Shown here piece after piece: positions 23,701-32,966 of a DNA stretch of 64,000 nt. The first letter of the stretch is position 1, and each line of letters opens with the position of its first letter. The translations under genes were made by a program, and so were the position numbers. The notes beneath the pieces were generated by a model. That model did no database searches and was not told the DNA's origin. It worked only from the letters and a program-made list of their open reading frames with translations. Source of the DNA: Dryas octopetala (Eukaryota > Streptophyta > Magnoliopsida > Rosales > Rosaceae); NCBI GenBank assembly GCA_963921425.1, contig OY992836.1, positions 2,991,825 to 3,055,824 of the forward strand, written 5' to 3'.

Positions 23701-25190
23701 AAAGAAATTCAGGTTCTTATTTGACTGTTTAATGCATGAACTTCAAATGTCTCAGGTTTTGAGTAAAACTAAGGAATAAGGAACTTCACGTTGTATACGT
23801 TAGAATATCAATTTCTTTATAAGTTTGATCTCTCCATTCCGTGATAGGAGGTATAAATACAGTATAGATCAAAGATTTAGAACTTCAGGTTCTATTTAAA
23901 GAAAATGATGTAGCCAACTAATAATATATTCCCATGTATTCCCAAAACCTCAAATTTGGAGTAGGTTAGAACTTCGGGTTCTAAATATTTGCTCCTCAAA
24001 AGTCATAACATGAACATCATGTCCATTTTAACATATTTCTGAAACTTCAGGTTTCAGATTTAAAACATGGACTTAAATTTAATTTGTACACTTCTGAGTC
24101 TAAAATGTTTGAGTTTTGAACTTCATGTTCATATATATTTAGACTTCAAGTCCTTATTTCCTTTATGTATGTACTATGTTAGAACTTCTGGTTCTTAACA
24201 AGATTCATATATTTTGAACTTCAGGCCAAAATAAATTGCTCAAAACTTCAGGTTGAGGCTGCATTAATTAGAATTTCAAGTTCAAAATGATATCTATACT
24301 CGAAGCTTCAGGTTCGATGTTTAGGACTACAGGTCCATATAAAAAGAATGATGAAATTCTGTATAGCTAGGAATTAAAATAAGGAAATAAATAGAACAAT
24401 GAAATTAAAGAAGAAATTGTAAAACATTTCATTAAAATAAACTATGGAAACTTCTGGTTCCAATAAAAAGAATCAACAAACTTCGGGTCATGATTTGTAT
24501 ATAGAGATTGAGAAACTTCAGGTCCTCATTTACTTATATGATTGAATAAAAATTGAAGAACTTCGAGTCTTTATTATATATAATAAAAACAAGAAACTTC
24601 AAAATTATGATTTGATCACATAATAAGAACCAAAGAATTTAGGATTCTCATAAAAATGGAAGAACTTCAGATCTTCGTATGATTAAATGATTAATCAAAA
24701 TCAAGGAGCTTCAGGTCCTAATATAATATATGATAATCGTCGTGTATATCATATATAAAGCAAAATCGAGTGCTCAACAATATCAAGACCTTAATGATCG
24801 AATATGTTGTATTTGCACTATCATCGAACGTGTACTTCATTGCATATGGTTCCAATATTGACCAATCATCATGAAACTTCAGGTTTCGATTGGGTCGCGA
24901 AACTTCGGGTTTCGATTGGATCGGATGATAAGGAACTTCAGGCCCTTATAATAATTAATGGTCAAAGAACTTCAAGTCCTTATAATGTTGAGAACAAGGA
25001 ACTTCATAATCCATGTGTTCATATAAGAAAATTCAGGTCCTTATGATTAATAGGATCAAGGAACTTCAAGTCCTTAATTAAAATTCATAGAACTTCGGGT
25101 TCCTATTTATTGTATGTACATCGAGGAAACTCATGTCCTTCCTCATTCATATAAATAATTAAATATAAAACAACTCCTAAAGAGAGTTGA
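20740..25190 (-). repeat. array of short hairpins with near-constant loop and variable arms
   Basis: Several dozen short inverted repeats occur, excluding the nested solo LTR. Examples on the plus strand as arm(loop)arm: AATCC(TTCAA)GGATT 20936-20950; TAACC(TTCAG)GGTTA 22353-22367; CCGTTC(TTCAG)GAACGG 23023-23039; TTATATAAC(TTCAG)GTTATATAA 23125-23147; TGAAAC(TTCTG)GTTTCA 23189-23205; AGAAC(TTCAG)GTTCT 23368-23382; TTAGAAC(TTCGG)GTTCTAA 23966-23984; CTGAAAC(TTCAG)GTTTCAG 24039-24057; CGAAAC(TTCGG)GTTTCG 24898-24914. The arms differ yet remain complementary. In the element's own sense the loop reads CTGAA. No protein frame explains it. Confidence 0.85.
21050..22161. mobile_element. solo LTR nested in the LARD
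   Basis: 1112 bp starting TGTTGATGCAAATTC and ending TTTTCCCACAAACA, flanked by ATATG at 21045-21049 and 22162-22166. It is clearly richer in G+C than its surroundings and has no tRNA primer site, polypurine tract or coding interior, so it is best read as a solo LTR left by recombination. Family not identified. Confidence 0.75.
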
Positions 25191-25955
25191 TTTGGATCTG
25201 CAATAGTTAATTCCAATAAAATAACATACATATAAAATATGTATATATTAATCTATGTTGATCACCACTTTGCTGGCTTCCTTTAGACTTAATATATATC
25301 CTTTAGTATATTTAATATATGCTGCCGACCAATGAAACAAAAACTATGCAACAATATATATGTTGGGCAATAGTATATAATCTCATAGACTAATATTATA
25401 ATGTAAAAGAAAAAGAAAACCTTTACTGTTTTTTTTTTCTCTTTTGCGCGTGCTGGGAGAATCTCTCCTTTCTTCTTTCATTATGTTTCATCAAAATTAG
25501 AAAACTCACACAGGAGCTCATGGCTTCCTTGCAATCATCGACGACCTCATGGAATGGAACCTGCAAATAGTAAGAACAAAACAAGGGAAACCACACCAAC
25601 ACAAGACCATCAGCCAACAGAGGCCAGAGTCACCAGAAAAACAGAGTGAGCCACCGTGGGTTTCGGTGCTTCGCTCCAATGGCTATAGTGGTCGATTGGG
25701 CTGGGTCGCAGTGGATGAGTCGCGGTGGGTCGTGGCTGCAGATCGCGACTCTGGGCGAGTTGAGGAGCAAAACGCTTCATGGTGGATTGCGGCTGCAGAT
25801 AATCAAATATGAAATATAAAACTATAGCCATAAATAAATAATCGAAATAAGAGCATCGAATTTGAGCACATAAGCTCATGCTTCTTAATAATAAAAACCT
25901 CTCAATTGTCATCGGCTTGTATAAAAATTATATCAGAGCTTTCGTGCTGATAACA
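25191..25955. other. LARD interior next to the 5' LTR
   Basis: Mostly AT-rich with one more mixed stretch (about 25540-25810) whose short frames match nothing I recognise. Directly before the LTR the minus strand reads TGTTATCAGCACGAAAGCTC, where a primer site would be expected; its tRNA is not assigned. Confidence 0.45.
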
Positions 25956-26202
25956 TGTTATAAAATAAAGAGAAATGAAGAGAGAACATAAGAGAGAATT
26001 GGGGAGGAATCAGAGTATCTTTCTCATTCACATAAGGCCTCTATTTATAGGCTCTTGGATGACCTGGGATAGACCCTTAAGGTCTCCTATTTTACAATGA
26101 ATTAGACTCCTATTAATTATCTATACAATTATTCTAGATAATACAGAAGATAAATATTAAACATGATAATGGACAGCCACATAATTAATGATATTTACAA
26201 CA
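25956..26202 (-). repeat. 5' LTR of the copia-type LARD, with TATA box
   Basis: 247 bp. The minus strand carries TATAAATAGAGG (complement of 26038-26049), a good TATA box about 90 bp before the LTR's end, which agrees with minus-strand transcription. Confidence 0.85.
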
Positions 26203-26934
26203 AAAGCCACATTTTTATTTCTTTTTATTTTTTTTATTTTCTTAATTTGTGTTTGGCCAACTTGCTTTATTTTTTCTTTGGCTTCTCACGCGAATTACAA
26301 GAGAAGCAAGCCAACATCCTCATCTGCATGGCAGTGGGTCCTTTTTGCCCTTGGGTTTACACCTTTTTTTTTTTTTTTTTCTTTAATCAAATGTACATGT
26401 CTTCTTTCTAGAAAGTTGGATTCAAAGAGTATGTTTTCTTTGAATTGGCAAAGACGAATCTCTGCCTCTCCATATAGTCTTGTAGAAAACTAGATTTTTT
26501 TTTTTTTTTGTGTTCTCCACAGACTCTTTCAATCTGAAAGAAATTAGAGAGGTCTCATTGAGGCAAGAAGGTAATTAATGCTTGAGAGTGTGTTTTTCCC
26601 TTTTAATTTTTCTCTTATATTCGTATAAATTATTATTTTTTCAATTATTTTCTTGACATTCAACCAAAAATTTCCTAATTGATTTCTTGTCATTTGTGAA
26701 TTGTTTTGCAAAAGATTTTATAAGGGGCCCAATTTAAATTTCGCCCCGGCCTTCCAAAAGTCAGGGCCGGCCCTGCATATTCTTACAATCTTACCAATTA
26801 CCAAACAACCAAATCATATGTATTTTTACTATTAGAATCTAAAGGAGACATCAATTAATTATGCTAACTCAAAATGAAAAAAAACAATTGAATTGTGTCT
26901 TTGAGTTACTAATTAAAAGTTAATTGAAATTGTT

Positions 26935-27270
26935 GACATTTCAATTCAATAGTAACTCAAAGACGCAATTCAATTGGTAACTCAAAATTGCATGTAGTAA
27001 TTAGTATATACTTGAAGACAATATTGAATGGTTATAATTTGATTCCAATGTGAAGATTGCCAGAAATTGTAGATTACATAATTGATCCTCTCACAATAAT
27101 ATAGAGTGCAATGTAACTTATCAAAATAAAACCAAACTGAAATAGGTGGGGGCGAGAACAACTTTATTTCTCATATCATATGTACTTATAATATAAATCA
27201 CAAAAGAGTAAACTTATAATTAAAGGCCTAAGGACAATGTATGTAGCATATGCATACATACAATCTTATT
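26935..27270 (-). repeat. duplicated O-methyltransferase 3' flank without the gene
   Basis: Collinear with 15110-15480 (see there). The next sequence to the right is unrelated AT-rich DNA, so the duplicate lost its coding part or only the flank was copied. Confidence 0.7.
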
Positions 27271-27740
27271 ATTAGAGTAATTTACATTTTTATATCTCAA
27301 TTATACCTCATTTTTCAATTTAATACCTCAACTTTAAAAAGTTTTCCTCTGCTACCCCTATCGTACTCCAGCTTGGTATTTCACCCCCCATTTTATCTTT
27401 TTTATCTAATGCTGAATTATGACTCCAATGAATACTCTCTTTAGAGTGTTTTGTTTATTCAATTCCAATATTAAATATTAAGAGTCATAATCTAAGTAAG
27501 AATTTTTATTGTATCCCGTGCGATTAAAAAAACTAAGATGGTATATATTGCAATATTGAAATTTGGGGTATTTAACCCAAAAAATAAATATTGAAGCAGT
27601 TCTGTGAATTCAATAATTTTATTATTTCTATATTGCAATGTTGAAATTCTGGGTTCTAGTTACTTTAACTGAATAAATCTTAGCGTTGGAATAATTAAGT
27701 CATAATTCATTGGTTGATTGTATGATTAACTATTTTTATT
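27271..27740. other. AT-rich intergenic
   Basis: No gene. The phrase GTAATTTACATTTTTATATC with TCAATTATACCTCATTTTTC resembles the edge sequence at 18136, suggesting a decayed transposon of the same group. Confidence 0.35.
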
Positions 27741-27763
27741 TTTTTTGGTGCGAGGAACTTATC

Positions 27764-27926
<163 letters not shown>

Positions 27927-28060
27927 TCCTAAAAATACAATTTTTTTTATTTCCTTGGATTTGCTGCTCTTGTTATTTTTTGAATTATATTAAGATTAAG
28001 TTAAGGTTTAACTCCTACAATTAAATTACTTAGGGATTTCTGTATTTTTTTGGGTTTGAC

Positions 28061-28350
28061 AAATTTTTATTAGGATTATTCTTTTGGGATTTAACTCTGA
28101 AATAGAAATGCATGTATTGATTCTTGAAGATTTGTTTGGGTGAGGGCTAAGGAGAGATATGAGACGTGAAGGAGATTCATGGGGAAGGAGGAGAAGAGCT
28201 GCCATGGCATTGGGAGGAAGAGGATGGATGACGATGGGGGTAGGGGTATTGGTGTGATTTAGTTGTTTAAAGTAATATTTTATTATTAAATGATTTTTTT
28301 TTTCTCCTCATTATATTATCATAAATTGTTAATTTGAAATAATTAAATAT
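28061..28350. other. intergenic, nothing firm recognised
   Basis: A purine-rich stretch (GGAGATTCATGGGGAAGGAG, about 28170-28250) lies between the plastid insert and the galactosyltransferase pseudogene. No frame supported. Confidence 0.4.
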
Positions 28351-28471
28351 TCTTATTTCACATTACACATGTCAGTTTTGGAATGGAAGGTAATGCTACT
28401 ACACAGTCTACAGTCTACACCACCCCTAAAATTCTTTAAGGGTGGTGAGCAAAAATGAACTCCATACTTAC

Positions 28472-29497
28472 CAATCCAACAAAGAAACGGACTACTACTT
28501 CTCATCCAAGTTTTTCTCACTGCCATGCGCTCTGCAAAGTGATTAATTAGTAGCAGAAAGAACCCCAATAAATAGTCGAATAGGACTCTTAGGTAAAGGA
28601 CTAGCTTTCCACTTCTCTAGCTGACATCTCCAGCTAATAAAATTATGAGAAATAAGAAGAGGGAAGAGAGGTAGCATAAACAGAATGAACATCCACATTT
28701 CCTTTAATTGCTAATCCAGTTGCATCTTCAAGTGTAAATCCCTAAAGTTAAAGCAGAAGAATAATTAGAAAAAAGTGCATTGCATGATTGATAGGGAAAA
28801 AAAGGGAAACATAGAAGGAATAAAACTGAAATGAGATAACCAGACACTTAAGCTATAGATATGATTAATTGATCATTATCATAATTGATTATGGCCTTAG
28901 CATATTCCTGCCATGTCTATATATCACAAAAATAAAAATAAAAATACATAAGGTGGTTAAATGGAATGCAGAAATTGGGTGGGGGCAGGGGGCAGGGGGG
29001 AAAGGAAACCAACAACAAGAATCTGAAAGGATATATATGTAAAGCCACTTTAAAATGAAAACCATTGAGCACGATTTCTTTCCCAACAATAAGAGCCATA
29101 AGGAAGACTAGCTGGCTAACTGCACTACGTGCACCAGATTTGCAATTTTGCGCAATGCAAAACTCAGAGGCAAACATAAGCAATATAGGTAGGCACAATG
29201 AAAAGTAGTAAGCGGTAGACCTCACAGAAGTTACTCATTTATGCAACATATATACCATCCGATATGGAAATGAAGTCACATGCCTGCCCCCAACATTAAT
29301 ATGGAATCCATCCACACCAGCACTTATGGTCAGGATAAACAGTCTCCCTTCCGTAAAGGGAAATGGCCAGCTGGTAACTTCTGGCTTCTGCTCACGCCCT
29401 ATGAATCGCTTAAACCATGAGGTACTCTTGGTCTTGGACTCCTTTGAGTCTACCATATCATTCCGCGTCCACTTTTCACATCTCCCATATCCATCAA
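28472..29497 (-). pseudogene. hydroxyproline O-galactosyltransferase (GT31 with galectin domain) pseudogene, two exons left
   Basis: These Golgi enzymes add the first galactose to hydroxyproline of arabinogalactan proteins. Exon 29497-29256 (minus) codes part of the galectin-like domain: VDGYGRCEKWTRND, SWPFPFTEGRLFILTISAG, HINVGGRHVTSFPYR; it starts after a CAG acceptor and ends at a GT donor. Exon 28741-28472 starts after TTTAG with [20 protein letters not shown], then (in shifted frames) WKASPLPKSPIRLFIGVLSA and NHFAERMAVRKTWM, the start of the glycosyltransferase domain, and ends at GTAAGTATGG. At least two frameshifts lie in this exon (after LPSS and after KTWM). The membrane anchor and the DDD-containing catalytic exons are absent on both sides. 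Confidence 0.85.
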
Positions 29498-29539
29498 CTG
29501 CCACATATGTGGATTGGTTAAAAACATGTTACAACCCAC

Positions 29540-29816
29540 ATGGTATATAGCTAAGTGGAACAGTTTATATATATAATCTACACAACAAACAGCTACACAA
29601 TAGAAAGAAGGGGGAAAATGTTTTAGGGTGGGTATAGGATACCAAAAAAGTTTCCCATCCTTTGAAATTAATAACAACATGAGTACATGCAGGACAATCC
29701 GGACTGTTCAGGAAGAGCCAACAAGTATAAGCAACCCGGCCACAAGGTAATACTATGGTATATAGCTAAGTCAAATGATTTATAACTTTATATACATAAT
29801 CCACATAGCGAATAGC
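29540..29816. repeat. local direct duplication
   Basis: TGGTATATAGCTAAGT followed by TTTATAnnnTATATAATCYACA occurs at about 29540-29600 and 29755-29816. In the second copy the CACTA-type MITE has inserted just before the shared CACACAATA. Confidence 0.6.
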
Positions 29817-29960
29817 CACTACAAGAAATGTGAGCAAAACCCACCCCTCATTGGTGGCACAAAATGAGGTGGGAATTGGGAACTTTAGTCCTTATTGCCC
29901 AATTGCCACCTCATTCTATGCCACCAATGAGGGTGGGCTTTACTCACATATCTTGTTGTG
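29817..29960. mobile_element. 144-bp CACTA-type foldback MITE
   Basis: It begins CACTACAAGAAATGTGAGCA and ends with the inverted counterpart ...TCACATATCTTGTTGTG. The arms pair over about 45 bases (ACCCACCCCTCATTGGTGGC with TGCCACCAATGAGGGTGGGC). The 3-bp target duplication AGC lies at 29814-29816 and 29961-29963. CACTA termini plus a 3-bp duplication identify the superfamily. Confidence 0.88.
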
Positions 29961-30049
29961 AGCCACACAATAAAAAAAAAAAAAAAAAAGGAGGGAAATG
30001 GAGTCTCTATTCTAAGAAGCATACAAAAGTTTGGAACTAGAGACCAAAT

Positions 30050-30268
30050 CCGTATGCTAAACCCTCGACAGATATTTGCTACGGGTGCAACAAGCCAAGT
30101 CACAGATCTAATGTGTGTCCAAAATGCAGACAAGCAAACTATGTGGAAGCCGGAGCAGCTGAAGATGTAGAGGTTGAATCCGAAAGTGATAATGTTTACA
30201 CTGAGGTTGGATTTGCGCAGGAGGATGAGGAAGATCGTGAACGAGTCAATATATTGATACAACATGTT
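30050..30268 (+). pseudogene. Ty3/gypsy gag fragment with zinc knuckle
   Basis: Reading ...ICYGCNKPSHRSNVCPKC gives a CX2CX4HX4C nucleocapsid knuckle, then an acidic linker (EDVEVESESDNVYTEVGFAQ) and ERVNILIQHVLL, the usual end of Gag in several plant chromovirus lineages. It is not the Tekay type seen elsewhere here. The frame runs directly into CACTA subterminal repeats at about 30268, so the rest is lost or displaced. Confidence 0.7.
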
Positions 30269-30845
30269 CTTTTGGGCGACGAAATGTCTTCGTCGACAGT
30301 TTGGTCGCCCAAGCCATGACGCCCAAGACTTTAGGCGACGAACAAGTAAATTCCGTCGCCCAAAGATACATGGGGCAACAAATTTTGTTCGTCTCTTGAG
30401 GAGACTTTGGGCGACGGACATATTGTTCGTCGCTCAAAGTATGTTTAGACGGCGGAATTGTTCATCGCCTAAACATACTTTGGGCGACGAAATTCTTATT
30501 CCTCTCCCAAAGCATGTTTAGGCAGCGGAATTGTTCGTCGCCTAAACGTTCTTTGGGCGACGAAATTTTTATTCCTCTCCCAAAACATGTTTAGGCGATG
30601 GAAGTGTTCGTCGCCTAAACATACTTTGGGTGTCGAAATTCTTATTTCTCTCCCAAACCATGTTTAGGCGACGAACAATTTCATCGCCTAAACATACTTT
30701 GGGCGATGAAATTAATTATTCCTCTCCCAAAGCATGTTTAGGCGACGGAATTATTCGTCGCCTAAACATACTTTGGGCAACGAAATTAATTTTTCCTTGC
30801 CCAAAGAGTGTTTAGGAGACGAACAATTTCGTCGCCTAAACATAT
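30269..30845. repeat. CACTA left subterminal repeat array
   Basis: About seven units of roughly 73 bp, each with the words TTTGGGCGACGAAATT, CCTCTCCCAAAGCATG, TTTAGGCGACGGAATTGTTC and GTCGCCTAAACATAC. Inverted GGCGACGAA/TTCGTCGCC pairs make each unit a hairpin. In CACTA elements subterminal repeats bind the TNPA-type protein. Confidence 0.85.
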
Positions 30846-30989
30846 TTATTTAAAAAAAAAAATTTTTTATTTAGATTATATATTTGAATTTAATATTTAA
30901 AAAAAATCTTTATTCAAAAACTATATAACACAAAATTAATAAATTTATATATCCAAATATTCATACAAAGTAGCAACAATTTATTATCC

Positions 30990-32824
30990 AAATATCCATA
31001 CAAAGTAGCAACGATTTAATACTATATGCAAATATAATCGGTACATACAATCACTAATGGCCCCTAGGTCAGTAACATCATCGGCACCGGTGGAGGAGCC
31101 TGGCATGCACTGGTCAATGTTCGGTGGCAGCACAAACCTAGGTACGATCCTGGCCAACTGGCCGAACATCTGCTCCATCTGATGCACCTTACTCGTCTGT
31201 TATGCATATGCCGCTCTAGATTCTTCTAGCTGACCCCTCAACAGCTGCACTTCAGTAGACAGGTTGATGAATTCTGCAGATGGCTGAGACGAAGACCTGG
31301 CGCTGAGATCACGAACCCGACGCGCTCCCATTCCGTGTATCTCCCTACCATGCCTAACACCCAGTGTCTCTGTCATAATACGAAGACCGGCATCGCGATC
31401 GGGGACTGAGATCGACTCCAACGGAGTGTCCGGAGGGTACTAGCTGGCCACCTTCTTTAAATAACTCGCCTTCTTGGCGAGCATCTCAGCCTTTAAAATG
31501 TTATACACAAGTTAGAAATTAGAAAATTAAATAAAAATATAAAATTTTGAAATAAAACTAAAATATAAAAAATTAACGTGCTTCGCCATGCCTTTCTCGT
31601 TGCCGGGTCGACCATAAACATCCCCGTAATTGTCGAGTTCCGGAAATTGCGAACCAGCCTGAAAAAAAATGTAATGTTGACAAAAACTCAAGCAATACTA
31701 AGGAATATATATATTAAATTAAATAATGGCGCACCTGACGATACGACTCCATCCGGTATGAGAAGGGCATCGAACCACCATAATGATCAATCCTTGCGGG
31801 CGCTTTCCGGTTCTTAAGATTGGCATTCGACTTCTTCTGTTAAATATTAAGCAAATTGTAAATGCATTAGTGCATATATGATAAAGGAATAACATAAGAA
31901 AAGAGGTTTTTGAAGTTTTAAAATGATATAACATACCAAAAATTCTGGACTCTGAAAATGAGTGCACAACCACTGCCACTGATCAAGCCGAGATGCCATC
32001 TCCGGAGGAGGGCTGTCCAATGCCTCATCTACCGATCCAAACATGTTATATTCCCTGTGCAGCTCGTGCTTCTATTGTGTGTAAACTTTTCTCAATAACT
32101 TCTCCATATACCTAACTACATCTGAATCCTCCATCCGAATGTCATAGTTTACCTGAAAAAAATAAATATTAAATTGTTAGGAATGATCAAATTCATCATT
32201 TTGTATTAATCGAAATATACTCACTGAGATGGAGCCCATAATGCTCCTCTTGTTGGCGTAATCAACCTTTTCTCAACTGGGGAAAAGCATGGGGTAGTCG
32301 GCACGGATAATCGCCCCGACAAAGGAAGCGAAAGTACTATGGACCTCCTTGCTCGGTCGTAGGTGATCTTTCTCAAGAATGATTCGAATCCTCTCGTTCG
32401 TCGTGCGCGTGATTCTGGACGCCTTCAACTCTCTATTTATCCCCCTCGTGTTTTTGGTACCTACAAAAGCAAATATAACATATTAATTTCATAGTAATCT
32501 TATAACATCTAAAAAAAATTAAACCTAAACACAAGTGCTGTGAAAACATTTTTCTTACTCTCTGATGATGAGGCAGTACGAGTGCATGACGCAACATTAT
32601 CATATACACCATAATGGTGACCACGTCGGGCCCTCCGTGCCGACAGAATCGCAGACCCAGTACTCGATGAAAGATCTGGGGCTGTCGCTGGGGTCGATTC
32701 GCCCTAGACTATGAAGCCGACATGTACTGCAGGGGCGAGCTGGGCTGTAGGGGCGGATATGGATGCTGAACTGGACCTCCGAGATCCACCCCTGTTCGAG
32801 ATCAAACTCATCTACACAATTCAA
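30990..32824 (-). pseudogene. second CACTA gene, plant transposase (Ptta/En/Spm, Transposase_24-like)
   Basis: Exon-like pieces on the minus strand: about 32824-32560 (RGGSRRSSSASISAPTAQLA..., with an in-frame stop), 32460-32220 (ELKASRITRTTNERIRIILE, VGAIIRADYPMLFPS), 32155-31930 (DIRMEDSDVVRYMEKLLRKV, PPEMASRLDQWQWLCTHFQS), 31835-31730 (ARIDHYGGSMPFSYRMESYR), 31650-31580 and 31500-30990 (ending with a glutamine- and leucine-rich stretch, TEVQLLRGQLEESRAAYA). This order matches the regulatory DNA-binding protein that accompanies TNP2. Stops inside several pieces show decay. Exact exon borders are not certain. Confidence 0.6.
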
Positions 32825-32894
32825 TAAATATTTATGTTAGTCAAAAAGAAAACTAAAGTAATGACTTACTAATTTGAATCACCATTATCACTTA

Positions 32895-32924
32895 CTAATC
32901 TGAATTACTATTAGACATACTCAT

Positions 32925-32966
<42 letters not shown>

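Larger units (their letters stand above)
19528..26202 (-). mobile_element. large non-coding LTR element (LARD-like) of copia type
   Basis: Two 247-bp LTRs (19528-19774 and 25956-26202) enclose about 6.2 kb without any pol or gag frame. The target duplication AAAGC lies at 19523-19527 and 26203-26207. Orientation is minus: just outside the left LTR the minus strand reads AAGGGAGAG, a polypurine tract, and the LTR then starts TGTTGTAAATATC. Inside the left end are several copies of the module (minus strand) AAGGTTTTAATGAGGC with GGGTTTTTCCTAGCAAGG, typical of the 3' region of plant copia elements. A solo LTR is nested inside and most of the rest is an array of hairpins. Confidence 0.88.
19225..26775. 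mobile_element. non-autonomous hAT element interrupted by an LTR element
   Basis: The left end CAGTGCCAGCCCTG and the reverse complement of the right end CAGGGCCGGCCCTG are terminal inverted repeats of hAT type. The 8-bp target duplication CATATTCT lies at 19217-19224 and 26776-26783, an exact match. Removing the inserted LTR element leaves about 870 bp without a transposase frame. Confidence 0.88.

Noticed and set aside
22934-25046. Short open frames in the LARD interior as peptides.
   Set aside because: Small, on mixed strands, and crossing the hairpin array; no conserved start or composition.
19528-26202. Autonomous copia element.
   Set aside because: No gag, protease, integrase or RT sequence is recognisable on either strand.
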